In this document: positions 9,801 to 18,342 of the stretch, piece after piece
How the letters are laid out: each line of letters begins with the position of its first letter
Position numbering within the stretch: position 1 is the first letter of the stretch
DNA from: DVED01 sp963838375
Lineage (GTDB): Bacteria; Cyanobacteriota; Cyanobacteriia; Cyanobacteriales; Geitlerinemataceae
Length of the DNA: 64,000 bases
Assembly (NCBI GenBank): GCA_963838375.1
Contig: CAWIQY010000019.1
Location: 434,001-498,000, forward strand
Direction: 5' to 3'
Notes under the pieces: generated by a model
Databases searched by the model: none
The model's input: the letters and a program-made list of their open reading frames with translations, nothing else
What the model was told of the DNA's origin: nothing
Program-made: the position numbers and the translations under genes

Positions 9801-9921
9801 GTCCGCTAAAGACGAGGGCGGCATCTTCTGCGGTATTGACGTCGGGATCGACAAGGACTTGAGCCAGCCACGGTGGCGATCGAAACAGTTGTGAAATGAA
9901 CAGGTAGGAGGGAAACATCAT
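6814..9921 (-). CDS. Large cyanobacterial membrane protein with ~98-residue repeats
   Basis: 1035 aa from the ATG at 9921 (a TTG at 9954 would add 11 residues). The first ~180 residues hold four or so hydrophobic segments with an acidic loop (SSDKSDDDGDS). The rest is soluble, charged and helical, and contains about eight copies of a ~98-aa unit; the best four, near the C-terminus, share YLR.T.K.EL.P..I.R, LLDDP.AG, DRDTLVQLLS.R and DLSE. The final ~40 residues are again hydrophobic (AAATAAWWLFATATVSAIAA). Helical repeats flanked by membrane anchors suggest a scaffold or tether at a membrane. I do not know a proven function; homologues tend to carry vague or transporter-like names that the repeats do not support. 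It is a monocistronic unit with its own terminator. Confidence 0.85.
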   Translation of the reverse strand: MMFPSYLFISQLFRSPPWLAQVLVDPDVNTAEDAALVFSGPQFFSALVAGVVLAFAFQFLLTNLGVAAGISLLGGDSSDKSDDDGDSLGTTVRKVGFAVGLGTLVSVSIALFFACLLAVKLSLLASAGLGAIAGLVIWATYFSLLVWVSSATVGSFVGSVVNSATSGIQAILGTATAAIGGKMASQQVVATAQAAAGAVRRELTSGLDPEGLRERVEDYLESLRPADLNLQQIRAEFEELLQDPNFKEIAQSDSLSNIDRQTFVELVSSRSDLSKRDVNRLAEQLEGAWTKTVKTLPNKNPVSELVDSLKSAAPERLLGKDLSDQISQVADELRSSNKSQTAGPISQAATLGFNSLVGMVMGRTDLSDLDAEKVIGKLSTLKDDLGEKTRQVGDRLSNDQSTYNPLRADIENYLRTTYSWQMNRNAIERQFRDLLYDPAADPQIVAEELRQWSRSDFADILQERGVFTQAKVFSLSQLLDGIRLEVLAMAEAAIEREASIALLADVEQFLLSTPKSEFTPEKIQIHFKPILEDSEATTEQVTNRLAQFDRLMFQRLLEQRGDVSAIEASAISTELETARDRTIEEAENLQVAIKNKAEQQWRKVQAYLRDTGKSELNPYALERELKLMLDDPEAGFSALRTRAQHFDRDTLVQLLSARQDLSEAEVDNILDKVERSWTRIRYAPKQLAGEAKAQYDRATSAISQYLRETGKAELSPEGIRRDLRKLLDDPKAGARAIRHRLAAMDRDTLVQLLSQRQDLSEEQVNQTIDEVQSTLHQIAKAPQRLARRAQAQVQSFQETIADYLRATDKAELSPAGIQRDVQLLLNDPRAGMESLNERLAHFDRSTFVSLLAQREDISEEEANQIVDRVLETRDRAVMQLQAIQQRIQSVLDRIFDRIRNYLNNLERPELNYDGIKRDVATLFDDPEAGFDALRSRLSKVDRDTLIAVVSSRDDISQVDAERLVGQVERTRDRVLQKADRLQQQTQMRLEEAKQMAHKQMEETRKAAATAAWWLFATATVSAIAAAGAGALAVGS

Positions 9922-10709
9922 ATTTGTCGTTCGGTAATAGGAATGATTGGGCAATCTCAGGTCTTATCAAGATATCGCGGTTCTCGATGCGATGAAATGA
10001 GGGTCAACAACATTGACCTCGTACCCAATTCTAGACTCGATTGCCATATGTCCGGATCGTTCTTATCAATCCGATCTTCTCAATACCGCGATCGATCGAG
10101 AATGGATATCGGAAAAAGAGACAGCCGATCTCGAACCCTATTCTCAATAATAATGAGTTCCCAGCGGGCTAAGTAGAAGCAGCCACCGAGAACACCAGAT
10201 CGCCCTTTTGTTCTGGATAACGACCACCAGCTAACACCTGTCAGGCCATACTGTCCGGGTCGCTAAGCTAGCCGGGATAGTATGGGCTTTTATACGTGGT
10301 TAGATCGGATCGGTCGAAGGCTGACGATACTCGATCCCCCCAAAACTTTAGAGATTTTCTTTCCTAGGAATCGAAATTTCTCTTGAGAATAGGGACTGGA
10401 GAGCTCGATCTCGGCTAGGGTCAGAAATGGCATTTCCCAAGACCTAAGTCTGGAAAGTGGCAGTCTGACACCGCCCAAAATGTGCGATACCTTGAGTAAA
10501 ACAAAACTTCTATGAGGTTACATCCCTCCTAGGAGAGAAAACCGGTCTTCCTGAAGATCGTCCAACGTGCAGATCCCGCCAAACGATCGTCCCGAGTTTT
10601 CCACCTCACCGCTGGGATCGACCCCATCTAACCAACTGCGGCACATTTGAATTTTGTAATCGAGACAGAAATTGGGAACAACTAATGTCTCGTTCTCTCT
10701 ATATCCGCA
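9922..10709. other. 788-bp intergenic stretch with possible structured RNA
   Basis: No convincing protein gene on either strand. It is the upstream region of the repeat protein and the downstream region of the transporter-like fusion. Between about 10190 and 10290 there are several short inverted repeats (for example CCAGA/TCTGG at 10195-10215) ending in the hairpin listed separately. The remainder (10300-10700) shows nothing I can name. Confidence 0.5.
10246..10291 (+). terminator. Terminator-like hairpin with no upstream gene
   Basis: CCATACTGTCC (10246-10256) pairs with GGATAGTATGG (10275-10285), 11 bp with one G-U, and TTTT follows at 10288-10291. No plus-strand gene precedes it, so it either ends an unannotated small RNA or is fortuitous. 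Confidence 0.45.
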
Positions 10710-13700
10710 CTAAGATGTTGCTATCCCTGCGTGTTGAAAACAAATGAGCAGCTTGGGATACAAATCGACGAGGATCTCAAAACTACTTCGAGATAAGCTC
10801 AACAGCACGCAATCCGAGTCTGCAAACACTGAAAAAGAAGTCGGATCGTTTTTAAACAAATGGTCTTCACCAAAGGAATCTTTGACTTCTAGTCGAGACA
10901 AGACTTGTTTGAAACGACCTTCTCCCCGGCTCAAGCGAACCCTACCTCGGTAAACCACATATAACTTAGCGACGATTGCCCCTTCGGTACAAATCCGATC
11001 GCCGGCTGAAAACGTCTCGATTGTAAAAGCACGGTTAATCGGCAAAAGTTCGTCTAATGAAAGATAATTCAACAAGGCTGTGGTTTTGAGAAAAAGCACT
11101 CGTTCGATCTGCGATTCTAATGCCGAAACCGATTCGGGAGACTCGACTGCTTGAATGGCGACCTGCTGGACGAGAGAATTGCGATCGCAGGTCAAGCAAT
11201 ACTCCTTAATTTTGGCGGATTGACCTTGGGCGACGAAGGTTAAGATGGCACCGATGCGAATCCATCGATCTCCGGCTTTGAGCGTTTCCCGCAGCAAGCG
11301 GTGGGGATCGATGTCTGTGAAGCGACTCTCGTCATCCATCGCTTCTAATAAAGGCAAAATGGGTAAAACAAAGCGTCGATGTGGCAACGAGACTAAGGCT
11401 TCGATGGCATTTGCCCGCCGACGCACGTCTTCTGCGTTCAGCATTTGATAGACGTAACCAACACTACGTTCGTGACCGAGCCAAGAGAGAACGTACAAGA
11501 CCTTGTGAATCAGGCGTTGACTATAGTCGCGAAGAACAGTCCTGAGTGCTTTCCATCGGGGATCTTGGGCGGGAATTTGCTGCTGCCACCGTACTAAACG
11601 CGACACTTGCTCGTAGTCGGACTGGAGGTGCTGCCAGAGTATGGTTTCGGCTCGGCGAGTCCGAACTTGGGCAATGGCGGCGATTGCCGTCTCCACCAGT
11701 TCCGGACGAGATGACGCCAGCAGCGGCTCAGTTCGCCACAAGCCGGATTCTCCATACTTGGCGATTGCCTTTGCCGATTGCAACCGCACGTTCAGGTCAA
11801 AATCTTTCAGGCCACGGGCGACTTCATCTAAAAATCGAGGACTGCGAATCGCCCCCAATAAGTGGATGGCTGCTAGCCGGACAGCGGGCGCTGGGTGATC
11901 GAGTTCGGGCGTTGCCAATTTAGCTAAGGATTCGTTACCCAGAGGCTTGAGGGCAGCTAAAGCGTTTAATCCTTCTCTTTTGACCTCAGCAGAGGCATGA
12001 ACCAGGATTTCTCTCAAAATGGGGATTAATTTGGAGTTGCCCGTACTACTGATACCGCGTACTACCAGCCGTTGCGTGGTGTCGTCCATTGGCAATCGCC
12101 AAACTTGCTGGCAGGTTTGGCGCAATTGGGGATCGGTGGTTCCGGCGTTTTCTACGGCGATACACGCGAGGATCTGAAGATGGGGATTTGCTGTTGCCAG
12201 TAAGGATCGCAGTTCGATATCGGAGAGGAGTTGCTTGCTGGCAATCAGCGATTCGAGGGCGATCGATCGCAGGGTTTCCCATTTGCCAGTCAGTTGGTGG
12301 CGCAAGTAAGCATGAATACCAGAATCGTTAACGGTACTGAAGAGGCTGACAACTTCTCGGTAGAGTTTGGCATCCTGTTCTAACGGCAGGTTCTCAATGT
12401 CTGTGATAAACTGGCTCGGTCGATCGATGCGAGCGGCTAGCTCTAGTCCGAGAATTTGAGACTGGCGATTATCGCTCTGGAGCAGTTGGCGGATTTGCGG
12501 TCGGTAGGTGTCGGGGAGCTGGGTTAAGCCTTCATTGACTTCGTTCCATCGGGCGGAACCTGCTTTGAGCATCGAAATTAAGGATTCGAGATAGGTTTTG
12601 CCGATGGCGTAGCGCACGCCTAAAAAAATCACGCTCAGAAACACGCCGATACTTACGGTTTGGACTTGCGTCAGAAAGGATTGAGAAACGAGTAGTAATA
12701 CGCCGGATAGGGCTAAGCCGAGGGAGTAGAAGATCCCATCGACAAGCGATCGTACCCGTCCCATAAAGTTTTGGGGAATGGCGTTGTAGTTGAGCGTATA
12801 GACAGGTTGGTTCGCGGATGTTTCTAAGGCGGCATTATTGAAATTCAAGAAAACTGCACTGGGAAAAGTGAGTCGCCATGCCAGAGACAGAAAACCGATA
12901 AAGGTTGTTAAAGGATACAGCAGATTCATCCGCACAACCCCCCAACGAGCAATCAAGGGTCGAGTGACAAAGTACAAAATCAAAAGCTGTAAAATGTCAT
13001 TGCCCGCTCGAAACAGTCCCAGAAATTGGGTTAAGGCTTCAGCGTTGCCTTGAAATGTTTCTTCATAAATTTGATAATACTGAAATTCTGCCAAGCTGTA
13101 GAGAGTAATCCACAACACAATACTGGCGATTAAAAATCCAATAATTGGATAACGTTTCCACAACAATGGTAAAACTTTAATATTTTCCACCACACTATTG
13201 TTGGTGGCGGAGGGGCTTCGAGTTGTTTCTAACGGAGCTTCTACGCGATCGAGGTACACGAGTTGAAGGACGATCGCTGCGTAGAAAATAGGAAGAATTA
13301 AAAATAAATCTTGAGTCGAAAAGTAACTTGACAAAAGGCTCGTCATCCCTCCTCCTATCAGACCTCCCACCCCTTGTGCCATTGTCAAGTAAGGAATATT
13401 GCGGTTATACTCTCGGGAGGTAAAGTAATCGCTAATTAAACTGGGGAAAATAACATCTAGATGTAACGTCCATTGAAAATAAAAGACAATATAGATTGTG
13501 TAGTATACTGGCAATGTATCGAGATCGATCGCAGCTCTCAACATCCCACTAAAAAGGATACCCCCAACCAGTAAAACTTTTAAAATATGGGTATGCTTGT
13601 AGCGATCGACAACTTGTGAGAACCAAGTATACAGCGGCACGGCAACCAGTCCGACGGCAATATAGGATAGGGGTAATCCTTCAGCTCCAGCATGAGTAAT

Positions 13701-13838
13701 AAATAAAGAACTCGCCAGGGTATAAGCAAACACATTGAGCGCTACAATCGAAGCGGCTAAACCCATGAATGGCGTTAGACGTCCGAGCTTACCTCGACGA
13801 AAAAAAAATAAAAATTGAGGGTTTAAAGATTTCCGCAT
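10710..13838 (-). CDS. MFS/nucleotide-translocase-like protein fused to HEAT repeats and a cyclic-nucleotide-binding domain
   Basis: 1042 aa in three parts. Residues ~20-430 contain about twelve transmembrane helices resembling the NTT (ATP/ADP translocase-like) and MFS group. Residues ~435-890 are a HEAT-type alpha solenoid (LAALKPLGNESLAKLATPEL, LKDFDLNVRLQSAKAIAKYG and similar units). Residues ~915-1040 form a cAMP/cGMP-binding fold (FSAGDRICTEGAIVAKLYVV ... GEDHLF). In known members the CNB domain senses a nucleotide ligand; here it could gate the membrane part, with the solenoid as a coupling arm, but that is inference. True NTT transport activity cannot be assumed. The start is 38 bp from the divergent SET gene, so the two promoters must overlap or abut. 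Confidence 0.85.
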   Translation of the reverse strand: MRKSLNPQFLFFFRRGKLGRLTPFMGLAASIVALNVFAYTLASSLFITHAGAEGLPLSYIAVGLVAVPLYTWFSQVVDRYKHTHILKVLLVGGILFSGMLRAAIDLDTLPVYYTIYIVFYFQWTLHLDVIFPSLISDYFTSREYNRNIPYLTMAQGVGGLIGGGMTSLLSSYFSTQDLFLILPIFYAAIVLQLVYLDRVEAPLETTRSPSATNNSVVENIKVLPLLWKRYPIIGFLIASIVLWITLYSLAEFQYYQIYEETFQGNAEALTQFLGLFRAGNDILQLLILYFVTRPLIARWGVVRMNLLYPLTTFIGFLSLAWRLTFPSAVFLNFNNAALETSANQPVYTLNYNAIPQNFMGRVRSLVDGIFYSLGLALSGVLLLVSQSFLTQVQTVSIGVFLSVIFLGVRYAIGKTYLESLISMLKAGSARWNEVNEGLTQLPDTYRPQIRQLLQSDNRQSQILGLELAARIDRPSQFITDIENLPLEQDAKLYREVVSLFSTVNDSGIHAYLRHQLTGKWETLRSIALESLIASKQLLSDIELRSLLATANPHLQILACIAVENAGTTDPQLRQTCQQVWRLPMDDTTQRLVVRGISSTGNSKLIPILREILVHASAEVKREGLNALAALKPLGNESLAKLATPELDHPAPAVRLAAIHLLGAIRSPRFLDEVARGLKDFDLNVRLQSAKAIAKYGESGLWRTEPLLASSRPELVETAIAAIAQVRTRRAETILWQHLQSDYEQVSRLVRWQQQIPAQDPRWKALRTVLRDYSQRLIHKVLYVLSWLGHERSVGYVYQMLNAEDVRRRANAIEALVSLPHRRFVLPILPLLEAMDDESRFTDIDPHRLLRETLKAGDRWIRIGAILTFVAQGQSAKIKEYCLTCDRNSLVQQVAIQAVESPESVSALESQIERVLFLKTTALLNYLSLDELLPINRAFTIETFSAGDRICTEGAIVAKLYVVYRGRVRLSRGEGRFKQVLSRLEVKDSFGEDHLFKNDPTSFSVFADSDCVLLSLSRSSFEILVDLYPKLLICFQHAGIATS

Positions 13839-13876
13839 CGGGACTCTACCAGCGAGTTGTCTAACGAAAAATAAAG

Positions 13877-14347
13877 ATGATGAATGCGAAAAGAACCGCT
13901 CATGTCGTTCTCAAAAAAACTCCGGAGAAAGGAATCGGAGTCTTTGCTGCAAAGGACTTCGATCGAGGAGAAAGGGTTCTGGTTGGACGAGGAATTAAGG
14001 TTTTGTCAACCCGAACTTTACATTCGATCCAAACGAATCTCAATCTACACGTTTTACTGGACGAACCGGCTGTTTTTCTCAACCATTGTTGTTTTCCCAA
14101 TGTGGGTGTCCGAAATAATCAGTCTAACGGCTACGACTTTATTGCGATCGCCGACATTGTGGAAGGAGAAGAGATCGTTTACGACTACGAGACGACCGAA
14201 ACCGCTTTTGCCGGGAAGTTTCAGTGTCAGTGTCGCTCTTCAAACTGCCGAGGACAGTTATACGGATTCTTCGCTCTTCCTTCAGAAGCTCGAGAGCGCT
14301 ATGGTGAGTTCATTGCCGATTACCTAAAATTGAAACACCGAGAATAA
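13877..14347 (+). CDS. SET-domain protein (putative lysine methyltransferase)
   Basis: 156 aa. It is a compact SET domain: the N-terminal GIGVFAAKDFDRGE strand, the NHCCFPN motif (NHSxxPN in the family) near residue 72, EEIVYDY near 106, and a short post-SET cysteine cluster (C-x-C-x4-C in FQCQCRSSNCRG). These are the S-adenosylmethionine-binding and lysine-channel motifs, and Tyr in VYDY is the usual catalytic residue. The target is unknown; bacterial SET proteins of this size can modify ribosomal or DNA-binding proteins. Two adjacent ATGs begin the frame; the second is an equal candidate. It is transcribed divergently from the transporter-like fusion. Confidence 0.85.
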   Translation: MMNAKRTAHVVLKKTPEKGIGVFAAKDFDRGERVLVGRGIKVLSTRTLHSIQTNLNLHVLLDEPAVFLNHCCFPNVGVRNNQSNGYDFIAIADIVEGEEIVYDYETTETAFAGKFQCQCRSSNCRGQLYGFFALPSEARERYGEFIADYLKLKHRE

Positions 14348-15136
14348 ATATGTAACCAAAGAGCACATTAACCGTGTACTTGCTTAGACAAGCGTCATCC
14401 CTATTTAAATTCGATCCATTTTCCTAATCGGTTATCCCGAAAAGAGTGAAGAAACCCCACAAGTATTCTAATACCCATTGCCGGAATTCTGAAAAATCCT
14501 GTTTCCTTCAAGTTCGACTTTTCCCGATTAATGTGTCATTTTTAACTTTACTGCGGTTAGATGGGTGAATCCGGACAATTCAGGTTGAACTTATCAGTCA
14601 GAGGAAGAAAACACAAGCAGGATGGAACCCAATGGGATCGCCTAGACGATTTTTCGGGTGTAGAAGTCTTCACGGGACAAAAAGACTTCCAAACACATCG
14701 CCCATTGAGAATCTGCAAAGCGATCGCCGGAAAGTCCTCGAAATATCCTCATTTGTGAATCCCAGAAATTCGCTGCATCAACTGCCGAGCTTCTCGATGG
14801 TTTTTTCAGTATTTTTTCAGATTCAAAACTAAAAAAATAGTTTAAACGATCCGTGATTTTACGCAGACATTAAGTTTCTCGATTATTTTTTGGAGTTGAG
14901 CGGGCTTATTTCCTACCCACTCTTTTCCCCGTAAAAGTGTGATTCATTTCTGGCTTTTCCTGTTAGAAGTCTTATAAAAGCTCTACACAACGCAAATAAT
15001 ATCGAGCTTCTAATGAGGGCAAAAGACGACGATCGACGAAGAAAGAAAAAATTCCCGCTCACTCTTGTCCTTCTAAGATTTCCAGAAGATATCGACCTTG
15101 AACCCTTCAGTCAGTCAATCGTCGTTGCCTCCTGGC
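14348..15136. other. 789-bp intergenic stretch, nothing recognised
   Basis: It lies between the SET gene and the 3' end of gltA. Short frames on the plus strand have no recognisable motif or ribosome-binding site. The tract is AT-richer than its neighbours. I see no tRNA, repeat array or clear terminator. Confidence 0.5.
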
Positions 15137-16282
15137 TTAGTTACCGAGTCGCTCGTCCGGGGGAACATAATGTCGATCGTGAAGACCCACATAAATTTGA
15201 GTTGGACGGAAAATGCGGTTTTCCGCCAGTTGCTCTTTCCAATGCGCTAACCAACCTGCAACCCGAGCGATCGCGAAAATCGGCGTAAACAAATCTGTCG
15301 GGATACCCAGTTTCCGATAAACCAAACCCGAGTAGAAGTCCACATTCGGGTAAATACCCCGGTGTGCCAGCTTCTCCTCTACCGCTTTTTCCAACTCAAT
15401 CGCAATGTCGTAATACTCATCCCGTCCGGTTGTTTCAAACAACTTTTCTGCCAAACCTTGCAAAATGGTGGCTCTGGGATCTTTCACTTTGTAAACCCGA
15501 TGACCGAACCCCATAATTTTTTGCTTGCGTTCCAAACACTGCTCTAGATAGGGTCGGACATTTTCCACAGAACCGATTGCCTCCAACATCTCAATAACCT
15601 CTTCGTTCGCGCCGCCGTGGAGTGGACCGCCGAGGGTTCCCACAGCCGAAGCAATCACCGCATAAGGATCGGTCAGAGTAGAAGCCGTAACCATCGCCGA
15701 AAAAGTCGAAGCATTCATCGAATGCTCGGCGTGGAGGGTCAGACACACATCAAAGATGCGGGCAGCTAACTCGTCTGGCTCCCGCTCATTGAGCATGTAC
15801 AAGAAATTCGTTGAGTAATCGAGATCGTCGCGAGGCTGTACGGGATCGTTGCCCTTGCGCATAAGCTGGAAGGCTGCCACCATTGTAGGAATTTTAGCCA
15901 ACAATCGAATGACGGCATCGCGAATATAGATCGGGTTGTCCAGCGCTCGACGAGAGTAGAACAAGCCCAGAGCGGCTGCCGAGGCTTGTAAAGCATCCAT
16001 GGGATGACCGCTTTCAGGAAAACACTTCATCATATCGCGAATGCGATACTTGATCCGTCGATGGTGGCAGATATCGTATTGGAACGTGGCAAGTTCTTCG
16101 CGTGTGGGTAGCTCACCCCAAATTAAGAGGTAAGACGTTTCCAAGAATGTACTTTTTTCGGCTAGTTCTTCAATGCGGATACCCCGATATTCCAACACAC
16201 CTTGCTGACCATTGACAGAGCTGATGCTGGATTGAGCGGCAGGAATCCCATCTAAACCGGGGCTATAGCATTGAGCTGGCAT
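15137..16282 (-). CDS. gltA: Citrate synthase
   Basis: 381 aa, the usual length of the short prokaryotic type. It condenses oxaloacetate and acetyl-CoA into citrate in the cytosol, feeding 2-oxoglutarate synthesis. The catalytic residues are in place: His222 in GPLHGGAN, His261 in MGFGHRVY and Asp315 in YPNVDFYSG. The oxaloacetate-binding HAEHSMNASTF stretch is at 184-194. The start ATG begins MPAQCYSPGLDGI, which fits cyanobacterial homologues. The gene is monocistronic, 229 bp from the tmk stop upstream on the same strand, with no other TCA gene nearby. Confidence 0.97.
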   Translation of the reverse strand: MPAQCYSPGLDGIPAAQSSISSVNGQQGVLEYRGIRIEELAEKSTFLETSYLLIWGELPTREELATFQYDICHHRRIKYRIRDMMKCFPESGHPMDALQASAAALGLFYSRRALDNPIYIRDAVIRLLAKIPTMVAAFQLMRKGNDPVQPRDDLDYSTNFLYMLNEREPDELAARIFDVCLTLHAEHSMNASTFSAMVTASTLTDPYAVIASAVGTLGGPLHGGANEEVIEMLEAIGSVENVRPYLEQCLERKQKIMGFGHRVYKVKDPRATILQGLAEKLFETTGRDEYYDIAIELEKAVEEKLAHRGIYPNVDFYSGLVYRKLGIPTDLFTPIFAIARVAGWLAHWKEQLAENRIFRPTQIYVGLHDRHYVPPDERLGN

Positions 16283-16511
16283 GACTTTCCCATTGTGCTA
16301 ACTGGTAACGATCGATCGGTAACAGATGAGGGGACGCTGGGGATCTTTAAGCGATCCCTGGGTCTGAACTTGCTCGGGGTTTCCGGGCAAGCATCAATCT
16401 TTTCCGACGAATTGCGATATGTTTGAGGTTAACTTACCAGAAACTCGGTAAGTGTGTATCGATTTACAGAATATTCTTGGGACATCTGTCCAACAAATCC
16501 GATCGAGAATC

Positions 16512-17162
16512 TTAGGTTGCTGCCAACTGGGGAATACGATCGATCAGGAGTGTTTGAATTTGCGCTTGAACTTCTTCCTCGCCTAGGCTGGCATCGACGC
16601 GGGCAATGCGCTGGGGATAGGCTCGAGCCAGGGCTGCATAACCTTGTTGTACCCGGCGGTGAAATGCCAGGTCTTCTTCTTCCATCCGGTTGCCCTTGCC
16701 TCGTTTTCGCGCTCGGGCTAAGCCGATTTCCGGCGCGACATCGAGCCATAGGGTTAAGTCCCCATTGAGTCCATCTGTGGCGATGTAGTTGATTTGAACG
16801 ACCAGTTCTAAACTCAGTCCACGGCCGTATCCTTGATAGGCAACGCTCGAATCGGTATAACGATCGCATAACACGATGGCACCTTTTTCTAGCTGTGGCT
16901 TGAGAACTTGCTCGACGTGTTGAGTTCGAGAGGCTGCATACAACAGCAATTCAGCGCGCTCTTGAAGGGGTTCTCGCAGCTCCACGTCTAGAAGCAGTTG
17001 GCGCAAAGCGTCACCGACTTGGGTTCCTCCTGGTTCGCGAGTACAGATTACCGGAAGCAAATGGCTCTCCTGACGCGCCGAGAGCCATTCGTACGTTCGC
17101 TGGATCTGAGTCGTTTTGCCACAGCCTTCGACCCCTTCAAAGATAATGAATTTTCCATCCAT
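16512..17162 (-). CDS. tmk: Thymidylate kinase
   Basis: 216 aa. It phosphorylates dTMP to dTDP. The P-loop EGVEGCGKTT is at residues 9-18, the substrate-binding REPGGT at ~42-47, the DRYTDSSVAYQGYGRG motif at ~98-113 and a basic LID segment RARKRGKGNRME at ~150-161. The length and all motifs are normal. It lies alone between gltA and the coiled-coil gene; in many bacteria tmk sits beside holB, but holB is not visible here. Confidence 0.96.
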   Translation of the reverse strand: MDGKFIIFEGVEGCGKTTQIQRTYEWLSARQESHLLPVICTREPGGTQVGDALRQLLLDVELREPLQERAELLLYAASRTQHVEQVLKPQLEKGAIVLCDRYTDSSVAYQGYGRGLSLELVVQINYIATDGLNGDLTLWLDVAPEIGLARARKRGKGNRMEEEDLAFHRRVQQGYAALARAYPQRIARVDASLGEEEVQAQIQTLLIDRIPQLAAT

Positions 17163-17720
17163 AGAGCGGTTACTGATACATTAGATTTTCCCAAAAATCT
17201 GGGACTGGGTTGGGCTTGGGCGCGAGATTGACCGCAACTGCCCGATCGGACGATGGTCAATGGTACATTATAGAAAAATCTGGTACATCTCCAAGACTCA
17301 GTTCACTTAGCCAGCTCGAATAGTGTCAGATTCCCAATACAGCGGTTCCCCATGTTGTGGGCTGTGCTATGATTAGCACTGGTTTTAGGTTACAGGAATG
17401 TTAGCTCCCGCGCCAATTCAATGCGCAGAGTCGCGAAGAATAGCCAGTTGGGTCTAGAGAGACAAGTGATACAATCTAACTGTAGTTTAGAGCTAACCGT
17501 CGCCTACAAAATCGATCCTGACTTCTTGTGTTGTTCTGGCGCGATCGGGCATTGCGTATCGTTAGCCAAGCCGATCGAGAACTGTCGATCGGGGCGTGGG
17601 TAAAAACCCTCCAATTTTCCCGATTGCGCTGTAATCGCCGGGTCAGTGTCGGCAGTATGTGACAATTGTCCTTGATATCTGTATTCCTAGAAACTTCCAT
17701 CTTGAGGAGGCAATACTTAG
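17163..17720. other. 558-bp divergent intergenic region
   Basis: It separates the starts of tmk (minus) and the coiled-coil gene (plus). One short plus-strand frame at its centre has no coding support. A candidate promoter is listed separately; the rest holds scattered CGATCG sites and no other element I can name. Confidence 0.5.
17448..17475 (+). promoter_or_regulatory. Candidate sigma-70-type promoter
   Basis: TTGGGT (17448-17453) and TACAAT (17470-17475) are separated by 16 bp. It would give a leader of about 240 nt ahead of the coiled-coil gene. Assigned by pattern only. Confidence 0.3.
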
Positions 17721-18275
17721 GTGAACTCAACTGAATCTCTCAACCCTCAACAACTGCAAGCCGAGGTGTCGCGCTTGCAAGCCGAAATTCAAATGCGCGA
17801 TCGACTCATTCAACAGTTGTCACAAGAATTGTTCCGCCTCGTCAAGGGAAACACCAGTTTTACCCCAACCCCCGAGGTGTCAGAACACCACCAAGAGCAG
17901 ATGCAACTCCTGCGCCAACAGTTGCAAGAGGTGGAACAACAGGTAGAATTCTACCAACAGCAAATTTCCGATCGCGATTCTCAATTGTACCAGCAGCGGC
18001 AAGCCGTTCAGGAATTGACCGATCAATCCAGGATGCTGGAGGAAGTGGTGCAAGAGCTACCGGAAATCTACCGCCAGAAATTCGCCGAACGATTGGAACC
18101 GATCAAAGAAAAGGTGGAAGTGCTTCAACGGGAAAATCGCAAGCTGCACGCCGAACTCCAAAGTGTCAGCTATCGTCTGGCAATGCGTTCTCGCCAATCA
18201 CAAGGTCAGCTCGATTTGCCCAGTTTCAAACCCAATAATGGCAATACTTCTCTACCGTCTTTGGGTGGTGCGTAA
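17721..18275 (+). CDS. Conserved cyanobacterial coiled-coil protein
   Basis: 184 aa beginning at GTG, chosen because GAGGAGG lies 9-10 nt upstream. Residues ~8-150 are almost continuous coiled coil, rich in Gln, Glu and Leu (LQAEVSRLQAEIQMRDRLIQ, EQVEFYQQQISDRDSQLYQQ type heptads). A short globular-looking piece ELPEIYRQKFAERLEPIKEK interrupts it. The C-terminal ~30 residues are low complexity. There is no signal peptide or membrane segment. I recognise it as a protein widespread in cyanobacteria without a known role; a scaffold or polymerising role is only inferred from the coiled coil. Confidence 0.8.
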   Translation: MNSTESLNPQQLQAEVSRLQAEIQMRDRLIQQLSQELFRLVKGNTSFTPTPEVSEHHQEQMQLLRQQLQEVEQQVEFYQQQISDRDSQLYQQRQAVQELTDQSRMLEEVVQELPEIYRQKFAERLEPIKEKVEVLQRENRKLHAELQSVSYRLAMRSRQSQGQLDLPSFKPNNGNTSLPSLGGA

Positions 18276-18278
18276 TCT

Positions 18279-18342
18279 TTGATAGTTGATAGTTGATAGT
18301 TGATAGTTGATGGGTAACTACCAATTACCAATTACCAATTAC
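18279..18342. repeat. Heptamer short tandem repeat arrays (TTGATAG)n and (CAATTAC)n
   Basis: Four exact TTGATAG units plus one variant occupy 18279-18313; three exact CAATTAC units occupy 18322-18342. The stop codon of the convergent queE gene (18339-18341 on the plus strand) lies inside the last unit. This matches the STRR class of heptameric repeats known in cyanobacterial genomes. Confidence 0.85.

Noticed and set aside
10170..10290. Signal recognition particle RNA (AAGCAGCC motif)
   Set aside because: The GGTCAGG and GGAAGCAGC pair of SRP domain IV is not present in the right order or spacing.
14561..14832. Two overlapping short plus-strand frames in the gap before gltA
   Set aside because: No conserved motif, no ribosome-binding site, biased toward basic residues as in random frames.
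16429..16869. 146-codon minus-strand frame
   Set aside because: Out-of-frame shadow of tmk.
18279..18342. CRISPR-like array
   Set aside because: The units are 7 bp without spacers; this is a short tandem repeat, not a CRISPR.
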